Assembly: GCA_947311845.1 (NCBI GenBank)
Contig: CAMZMU010000123.1
Coordinates: 16,941,204 to 17,005,203 of the forward strand
DNA: 64,000 nt
Direction of reading: 5' to 3'
Origin: Poa pratensis
Lineage: Eukaryota > Streptophyta > Magnoliopsida > Poales > Poaceae
In this document: piece after piece, positions 57,004 to 64,000 of the stretch
Layout of the letters: each line of letters begins with the position of its first letter
Position numbering within the stretch: position 1 is the first letter of the stretch
Position numbers and translations under genes: made by a program
Notes under the pieces: generated by a model
What the model was told of the DNA's origin: nothing
What the model saw: only the letters and a program-made list of their open reading frames with translations
Databases searched by the model: none

Positions 57004-58263
57004 CACTAGTACAAAAACGCCTTTCTGTGGCGCACCAAAAATGATTTCTGTGGCGCACCCAGAAAGCTCGCCACTAAAATATTTATCTGTGGTGCACCAC
57101 GCCCGTGCGCCACAGAAATAATTCTGTGGCGCACCATTCACCATGCGCCACAGAAATATTTCTGTGGCGCACCCCACATGCATGCGCCACTGATAGTCTT
57201 TTTTAGGTTTTAAAAAAATTAGCTGGTCCCACGCTAATCCCCTTTCTCTCTCCTAGCGCCGCCGTCTCCTCCTCTCGCACGTACGCCTCCCTGTCCCCTG
57301 TGTCGTCGTCCTCTCGCACTGATAGTTCAACCGGAGATGTAGCGGAGGGGCTCCGGTGGAGGCGATGTCGCTCAACATGAAGACCCTGCAGCAGGTGTTG
57401 GCCAAGGCGTCTCCGACAAGCGCGCGCTATCCGAGGCGAGGACGCGTTCCTCGACCTCGCGCGCGCTGCGCCACCCGGGCGTGCTCCACGTCGTGCAGGC
57501 GCTGGACGAGACCAAGGCGTTGGTAGAGAGAGAGGGAGCGGCGGGGCACGTGCGCGGCGTAGGGGGGCGGGCAGCGGCGGGGGACCAGGAGGGGCGGCCG
57601 CGCCGCCGCCGGCATGGCGCACGCGGCGGGCATGAGGGTGGATCGGTGTGGCGCGGGGTAGAGAGAGAGGGAGGGGCGCGGGGTGGAGAAGAGCTCCATG
57701 TTCGCCAGGAGCAGACGGGCAGACGGAGGAGGTTGGGGACGAGCGGCGGCTGTCCGACGAGGCGCTGGAGGATGAGAGGGTCTTCGAGAGGGAGACGACG
57801 GAGAGAGAAAGGGGATGTCCCTGCGAGGCTCGGTGAGCGGAGGAGAGATAAAGTGGATAAGAGTGGATGGGGGTGGATCGATGGGATGTGTGGTGTGTGT
57901 GGCGTGTCAGGTGTTGCGTGGTGTGTGCGCGTCGTGTGGTGGGGTTTGACCAGAAGGAAAAAGAAAACAGATCTGAGATCTGATAATTTCTGTGGCGCAC
58001 GAGATCGGGGTTCCACAGAAATGCTGTTTTCTGTGGCGCACGATACAGGGTGCGCCACAGAAATGCGGCATTTCTGTGGCGCACGGGGCTGGTGCGCCAC
58101 AGAAATATGACTTTCTGTGGCGCACGTGGATTTGGTGCGCCACAGAATTGCAGAATTCTGTGGCGCACTCAAAACGTGCGCCACAGAAATATTTTCTGTG
58201 GCGCACTGCAAATTGGTGCGCCACAAAAAAGTGTTTCCACCTATAAGCGTTTTCCTACTAGTG
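57004..58263. mobile_element. Non-autonomous CACTA element with a captured gene fragment
   Basis: Ends are CACTAGTACAAAAACGCCTT and, inverted, CACTAGTAGGAAAACGCTTA, flanked by TTC at 57001-57003 and 58264-58266; a 3-bp duplication is the CACTA rule. Subterminal repeats of TTTCTGTGGCGCACC and its inverse fill about 57021-57190 and 57988-58225. The middle has no transposase (TNPA/TNPD) but holds a fragment of a host gene. The long open frames on the minus strand here are by-products of the GC-rich repeats. Confidence 0.92.
57365..57519 (+). pseudogene. Captured SCY1-like (SCYL2) gene fragment
   Basis: ATG at 57365 gives MSLNMKTLQQVLAKAS, which matches the start of plant SCYL2-type proteins (pseudokinase plus HEAT/ARM repeats, acting in clathrin-linked vesicle traffic). 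After a frame change, the strand reads D-K-R-A-L-S-E-A-R and then R-H-P-G-V-L-H-V-V-Q-A-L-D-E-T-K-A, the kinase N-lobe part of the same protein family. The stretch between these two parts, including the glycine-rich loop, is missing. So it is a rearranged, non-functional copy of a first exon. The identification is from memory of the family, not from a search. Confidence 0.6.
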
Positions 58264-58640
58264 TTCCCCATACACCATGATGGGATGGGAGAGCCTTGCT
58301 ACGCTCCGACTTCATGAATCCACTTGAACTTCATCTTCTTATGTTGATATATATGTTGGCTTGGAGATAACATGAATGTTTACTCAATCTTCTTTTCCAA
58401 GCCATGCTTGCAATAAGCTCAACTCTTCACATGACCATTCTTTATTAATCCCTTGGATAGAAGCTTGGTCATCATGTAATCTTCTAGAGTTCAACACATG
58501 AACTCCAATCTTTTCTATGGACAAGATCTACAAGAATATCTCAATGCAAACATTAGTCCATAAGGATTGTCATTAATTACCAAAACCACACATGGGGCAA
58601 CACATGCACTTTCACATGCGTATGTTACTAGTCTATGTTA

Positions 58641-58755
58641 GAGCATCTCCAACCATGGTTGCCAAAATCGTTCTCCAAACTGTCCGCGGACACGTCCGGA
58701 TGTGTCCGCGGACAGTGACGGACAAGCCCAAAATTGGGTTCCTACAACCGCATCC
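58641..58755. mobile_element. Truncated Harbinger-like MITE end
   Basis: GAGCATCTCCAACCATGGTT directly follows TTA at 58638-58640. GAGCATCTCCA is a common terminus of PIF/Harbinger MITEs in grasses with TTA duplications. The element is cut at 58756 by the gypsy insertion; its other half lies beyond the window if it survives. Confidence 0.5.
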
Positions 58756-60347
58756 TGATGACGTGAAACACACGTTCGTTGGGAGACCCCAAGAGGAAGG
58801 TATGATGTAGTCAGCAGCAAGTTTTCCCTCAGAAAGAAACCAAGGTTATCGAACCAGTAGGAGCAGCAACTCTTCAGAAGGTTGTCAACGGCGCCAGAAA
58901 AATAGCTGTCGCAGGGAGTCTGGACTGTTGACGTGGAATCTGCACACAACACAATCAAACTACTTTGCCCCAACGAAACAGTGAGGTTGTCAATCTCACT
59001 GGCTTGCTGAAAACAAAGGATTAAACGTATGGTGTGGAAAATGAGTATTAAATTGCAGAGAATGAAAAAGGAACAGTTTGCAGTTTGTGGTTGTTTAATC
59101 AGTGTAAAAGAATGGACCGGGGTCCACAGTTCACTAGTGGTGTCTCTCCATAAAAGATAACTAACATGTTGGGTGAACAAATTACAGCTGGGCAATTGAC
59201 GAATAGTGAGCGCATGACAATGCATATACATGACATGTTGACTACTATGATATTTAATTGGGCATTACGACATAATACATAGATCGTTATCCAACAGCAT
59301 CTATGACTAATAATCCACCGCCGGGTTGTCATCCGAGTCCCCCGTTGGTATTAAGTTGCAAGCAACGGATAATTGCATTAAGTAAAGTGCGTAATGTAAA
59401 CAAACACATATGCCCGTGGACATAGCATCGTTAGGTTATCCCTAGTGGCAACAGCACATCCACAACCTTAGAACTTTCTGTCACTGTCCCAGGTTAAACG
59501 GAGACATGAACCCACTATCTAGCATAAATACTCTCTCTTGGAGTTACAAGCATCTACTTGGCCAAAGCATCTACGAGTAACGGAAAGCATGCAAGATCTT
59601 AAATAACATATAAGATAGATTGATAATCAACTTGACATAATATTCAATATTCATCGGATCCCAGCAAACACAACATGTAGCATTACAATAATATGATCTT
59701 GATCATGTAGGGCAGCTCACAAGATCTAAACATGATGGCACAAAGTGGAGAGACAACCATCTAGCTACTGCTATGGACCCGTAGTCCAAGGATGAACTAC
59801 TCACGCATCACTCCGGAGGCAGGCATGGCGATGTAGAAGCCTCCGGTGACGATTCCCCTCTCCGGCAGGGTGCCGGGAAGAGGTTCTGAACCCTCCCGAG
59901 CTAGGGTTGACGACGGCGGCGTCTCTGGACTTTTCGTGGATATTTGCTCAGGTACTTAGGGTTTTCGCGTCGGGGGAATAAGTAGGCGAAAGGGCGGCGG
60001 CTGCGGACCCCCGAGGGGCCCACACCACCAGGGCGCGGCAGAGGGGGGCCCGCGCCCGGTGCGTGTGGCCTCCTGGTGGCCCTCCTCTGCTGCTCCTTCG
60101 CTCCGTCAGGCGTGTTCTGGAAAAATAGGCACCCCGTGTAGTTTCGTCCAATTCCGAGAATATTTCCAGACTAGCTTTTCTGGAATACAAAAACAGCAGA
60201 AAACAGGAACTGGCACTTCGGCATCTTGTTAATAGGTTAGTCCCAAAAAATGTATAAAAGTGATATAAAGTAGATGCAAAACATGTAGCAATTGGTATAA
60301 AACAAGCATGGAACATCAAAAATTATAGATACGTTTGAGACGTATCA
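58756..60347 (-). repeat. Gypsy 3' LTR
   Basis: On the plus strand, starts TGATGACGTGAAACACACGT and ends TTTGAGACGTATCA. It is homologous over its length to the solo LTR at 8212-10355 (inverted) and of equal size, about 1.59 kb. Confidence 0.88.
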
Positions 60348-60362
60348 GCATCCCCAAGCTTA
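60348..60362 (-). promoter_or_regulatory. Gypsy polypurine tract
   Basis: On the minus strand TAAGCTTGGGGATGC abuts the LTR start TGATACG. Near-copies lie inside the element at 62293-62307 and 62351-62365. Confidence 0.7.
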
Positions 60363-63011
60363 GTTCCTACTCGTCCTCGAGTAGGTAAACGATAAAAACA
60401 AAATAATTTTTGAGGTGACATGCTACTATCATAATCTTGATCATATAATATTGCAAGGCACATGTAAATGAATGAAGTGATCCAAGTCAATGGTCTATAA
60501 TTTGCTACCAAATAGATAATGAGTAAACAATGAATCACACAAGCTAAACGTTTTCATGAATAGTACTTTCGAGACAAGCATCAAACAGTTTTGCATAAGT
60601 GTTAACTCATAAAGCAATAGTTTCTAACAAAAGGTATTTAATCAACACAAAGGAAGAATTTAGTTTCAGCATTTGCTTCAACTTTCAACATATTTATCTC
60701 ATGGATATTGTCAACACAAAGTAGTATAACAAGTCCAATACATTGCATATAACGCATGTTGTAACAAAGTTGACACTAGTGTTTGCTTGTGGAAGACAGA
60801 AAGAATAGGAAAACTGACTCAACATAAAAGTAAAAGAAAGGCCCTTCGCAGAGGGAAGCAGGGATTAAATCATGTGCTAGAGCTTTTAGGTTTTTGAAAG
60901 CATATAGAGATTGCATAAAATATTTGATACTCCTCCCAACCTTGCTAACACAAGCCATGGCTAACCGAATCCTCGGGTGCCTTCCATCAATCACATACCA
61001 TGGAGGAGTATCTATTTTTGAGAGGTGTTTGTTAATTGTCAACGAATGGTAGCGGGTGAGAACAGTATTCTACCTGTCGAACGGACTTTTAAGAGCGGCT
61101 CCCATGAAGGACGTTATTTCTACCAGCAAGGCAGATCATCCCTCTTTCTCTTTGGTTTACACACATTCAGGTATTTCACTGTTTGTCATTGCTTACTGAT
61201 GAATCAGGGCAAAAGTGTGAAGAGAATTAATTGGTTAAAGTTGTAATTAATTGGGACTGGGCACCCCGTTGCCAGCTCTTTTTGCAAGTTATTGGATAAG
61301 CGGATGTATATGCCACTAGTCCAGGTGTAAAAGTCCACTCGACAAATAGAATAAAGAATAACCACACTAATTCCTCATGAGCTAGTAAACATTGACACAA
61401 AAAGGGAATAATAACATTTTGAATAATTTAAAGGTAGCACATGAAAAATTTACTTGGAGTGGCAAGGAAATACCACATATAGGTAGTTATGGTGGACACA
61501 AATGGCATGGATTTTGGCTCAAGGATTTGGATGCACGAGAAGCATTCCCTCTCAGTACAGAGTTTAGGCTAGCAAGGTTATGTAAGCAAACAAGAATATC
61601 AACCCGTACACCAAGTTTTATATGACAAACATATTGCAAACGTTATAAGACTTCATACCGTCTTCCTTGTTAACCAAACCCTGTTATTAGAAAATATCTA
61701 GACCTTAGAGGTACCACCGATGCAAACCAAATTTTCAACAAGCTTTACGGTAGTTCTTCACTAATAGGCTTAACTCATGTGATGCACAATTTAATCATGA
61801 TCTACTTGTTAACTCAAAACAATTGACAAGCATCAAGTTATCCATTTTAGTGATCTACAAGATTAAGCAAGTTTTTCCTTATACCAATTACCACATGCAA
61901 CATTTTCTGAACCAACCAAACACCAATCAATTTATTTCATCAACTCTCCAAACAAATATAAGTGAAGCAAGAGAGTACTTTCTACAAAAGAAAGCTAATA
62001 GCTCTGACAAGAGATACATGAAAACAAGAGCTAAAAGCTGAACAGCGCTAGATATGAATACTCAACAAATATAAGTGAAGAATAGGAGTATTCTCATGAA
62101 AAAGCGGAGCGTGTCTCTCTCCCAATCAAGAATGCTAGGGTCCAGTCAAGCTTTATTGAAAATAAAAGTGCAATACTGAAAATAAAAGCACACAGACGCT
62201 CCAAGAAAAGCACATATGATGTGAAAGAATTAAAATATAGTTTCACTAGAGATGACCTGATAATTTTGACGATGAAGAAGGGGATGCCTTGGGCATCCCC
62301 AAGCTTAGACGCTTGAGTCTTCTTGAAATATGCTGGGGAGATCCATGGGAGCCTCCCCAAGCTTAAGCTCTTCACTCTTCTTGATCCTATTATATCATCC
62401 TTCTCTCTTGACCCTTGAAAACTTCCGTCACACCAAACTCAAAGTAGATCTCATTAGAGGGTTAGTGCATAATCAAAAATTCACATGTTCTATAAAGACG
62501 CAATATGATTTGTTACTTTAAACATTAGCTACAGCCACTGATGTTATGTGAAGCTCTTCCACCCAAAAAAGAATTTCACTCAACACTAGTAAAAGAGAGA
62601 ATGCAAAAATAAAAAGGCATAATCTGTCTAAAACAGAACAGTCCGCAAAGACGAATTTTTTCGAGGCACTTACGACGCTCAGATCGAGAAACTCTGAACT
62701 AATGAAAGTTTCAGACATTCATAAAGATTACGCACAAAAATTTCAGATTTAATTAACAATCTGGTGATTTTAGGAATTTCGTACAGTGAACAGCAAAAAT
62801 CTGTTTCTGCGCAGCAATCAAAATTAAGCATCATCTTATCATTAGAGGCTACTCTTGGCACAACAATGCGAGAAAATAAAGATACAAAGGAGTTGCTACA
62901 GAAGTAAACAAACTCCTTGACTCAATAAAAGAAAAATTGCAGAAAAATAAAATGGGTTGCCTCCCATAAGCGCTTTTCTTTAACGCCTTTTAGCTAGGCA
63001 CAAAGCATGCA
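60363..63011 (-). other. Non-coding interior of the gypsy element
   Basis: About 2.6 kb between protease and LTR with no RT, integrase or other known motif on either strand. Open frames such as 61392-61625 (+) are short and unsupported. Two extra polypurine-like motifs lie near 62300 and 62358. Confidence 0.6.
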
Positions 63012-64000
63012 TCAAGTATTACCAAGTGAAGAAGCATCAACATTGTAATTTGTTCGAACAATAGAATCATAAGGTGGCTTAATCTTCTTCCTAGGAAAGT
63101 GTTCCATACCTTTCTTGAGAGGAAATTGATATTTTATATTCCCTTCTTTCATATCAATAATAGCACCTACAGTCCTAAGAAAAGGTCTTCCCAGCACAAT
63201 AGGGCATGATGGATTGCACTCAATATCCAAGACAATAAAATCAACGGGGACATAATTGTTGTTAACCATGATAAGAACATCATCAATTCTTCCCAAAGGT
63301 TTTTTAATAGTAGAATCAACAAGGTGAACATCCAAGTAACAATTTTCCAAAGGTGCTAAATCAAGCATATCATATAATCTTTTAGGCATAACAGAAATAC
63401 TAGCACCAAGGTCACACAAAGCATTGCAATCAAAGTCATTCAATTTCAATTTAATGATGGGCTCCCAACCATCTTCTAACTTCCTAGGGATAGAAGCTTC
63501 ATGCTTTAATTTCTCTTCCCTAACTTGCATAGAGCATTAGTAATATGTTTAGTAAAAGCCATGTTTATAGCACTAGCATTAGGACTTCTAGCTAGCTTTT
63601 GCAAGAACTTAATTACTTCAGAAATATTGCAACCATCAAAATCAAAGTCATTATTATCAAAAGTAATGGTTTATTCTCTTCCTTATTGCTAGAAATTTCA
63701 GCATCTTTATCAAGGACAGTTTCAGAGTTATCAGGCAATTTAGGACATTTTGCAATAGAAGTGGAAACATTACCAACACCAACTATCTTGCCATTAATGG
63801 TAGGAGGTTTGTTAACACTTGAGTTTGAAGCATTTTCAGAAGTAGTAATAGTATAAACTCTAGCAATATTATTCTTTCTAGCAATTTCATCCTCTCTTTC
63901 CCATCTAGCATGCAATTCAGCTAACATCCTCACATTGTTATCAATTTTAACTTGTATAGCATTGGCTACGGCAAAGGTATTACTCTCAATTGTTTCGGGG
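63012..64000 (-). pseudogene. Gypsy gag C-terminus and aspartic protease, partial
   Basis: Minus strand. From the window edge a gag tail (L-H-A-R-W-E-R-E-D-E-I-A-R-K-N-N) runs to about 63613. A further piece, I-S-E-V-I-K-F-L-Q-K-L-A-R-S-P-N-A, comes in another frame. The protease frame is 63530-63012 with the active site A-L-C-D-L-G-A-S-I-S-V-M-P and the second signature C-P-I-V-L-G-R-P-F-L-R-T. D-L-G-A in place of D-S/T-G-A is usual in plant Athila-type gypsy proteases. Two frame changes (near 63660 and 63534) break the reading. The protease would mature Gag in the particle. Confidence 0.78.

Larger units (their letters stand above)
54911..58614 (-). mobile_element. SIRE/Maximus-type solo LTR, split by a CACTA element
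   Basis: Starts TGAAAGGACAAGGATGTCGC and ends CACATGCACTTTCA, flanked by CATGC at 54906-54910 and 58615-58619. The first 400 bp match the copia B LTR in order and motif (CCTAGAGGGG...GTGAATAGG; GGGGAGTACGTCTCGTTGGA), so the families are related. Without the CACTA element it is about 2.44 kb. No second LTR or internal region is present. A GC-rich block of CCGGCC motifs lies at 55900-56090. Confidence 0.88.
58756..64000 (-). mobile_element. Gypsy (Athila-like) retrotransposon, 3' part, minus strand, runs off the window
   Basis: The left edge is a complete LTR (58756-60347); next to it lies the purine tract, then about 2.6 kb without coding motifs, then a minus-strand gag-protease region from 63012 to the window end. 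No RT, RNase H or integrase is found between the protease and the LTR, where they belong. So this is a non-autonomous family, or this copy has lost pol. The LTR resembles those of the Sabrina-type gypsy group of Triticeae, but the name is from memory. Confidence 0.82.

Noticed and set aside
57203..58271. Minus-strand frames of 321 and 299 codons inside the CACTA element
   Set aside because: They are read through the TTTCTGTGGCGCACC subterminal repeats and GC-rich cargo, with no known domain; the captured gene reads on the plus strand.

Overview
The window is plant nuclear DNA from a grass, most likely a large-genome cool-season grass (Pooideae). The evidence is the intron-containing plant genes (a PIN1-type auxin carrier almost collinear with the rice protein, and an LRR-III inactive receptor kinase) set in deeply nested grass transposons: Ty1/copia, Ty3/gypsy, CACTA, PIF/Harbinger, hAT, Stowaway-like, LINE and MITE sequences. 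Nothing in it looks bacterial, organellar or viral in the ordinary sense.

Layout. 1-880: last exon of an inactive LRR receptor kinase reading rightwards, followed by a SANT-domain (SWI3-like) fragment. 1.7-6 kb: a palindromic MITE, a small plant-specific protein gene on the minus strand (2357-2861), a LINE-like insert, a gypsy LTR fragment and a second MITE. 7.2-26.4 kb: one Ty1/copia element (copia A, plus strand, 153-bp LTRs, TSD TCCAA) inflated to 19 kb by two later insertions. The first is a gypsy solo LTR (8212-10355, TSD GTGAT) that itself holds a hAT element (9257-9809, 8-bp TSD). The second is a complete but decayed SIRE/Maximus-type copia (copia B, 11593-23224, minus strand, TSD CCTGC) with an extra ORF downstream of pol. 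With the insertions taken out, copia A reads as one open Gag-Pol frame.

26.4-39.9 kb: mostly unrecognised low-copy DNA with a LINE 3' end, a second copy of the palindromic MITE, a FAR1/MULE-like fragment and several short tandem duplications. 39.9-46.7 kb: the PIN1-type gene (six exons, minus strand, 41638-44136), flanked on each side by a LINE-like retroposon with a recognisable target-site duplication. 46.8-53.5 kb: two related PIF/Harbinger elements, a 930-bp deletion derivative and a 2.37-kb element that carries only the Myb-like ORF1. 54.9-58.6 kb: a SIRE-type solo LTR split by a 1.26-kb CACTA element that carries a fragment of a SCY1-like (SCYL2) gene. 58.8-64 kb: the 3' part of a gypsy (Athila-like) element on the minus strand, whose LTR is the same family as the solo LTR at 8.2 kb; it runs off the window.

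Functionally, only the receptor kinase, the small protein gene and PIN1 look like host genes; the rest is transposon biology. All three host genes need a one-base correction (the small gene needs two) to read through. The shifts seen are all apparent one-base losses, so base-level sequence error is a real alternative to pseudogenisation. The most unusual points are the gene fragment in the CACTA element, the ORF1-only Harbinger element, the 129-bp in-frame duplication across a transposon junction, and the CCGGAGACTCCGG arrays whose orientation is opposite in the LTRs and the interior of copia B.
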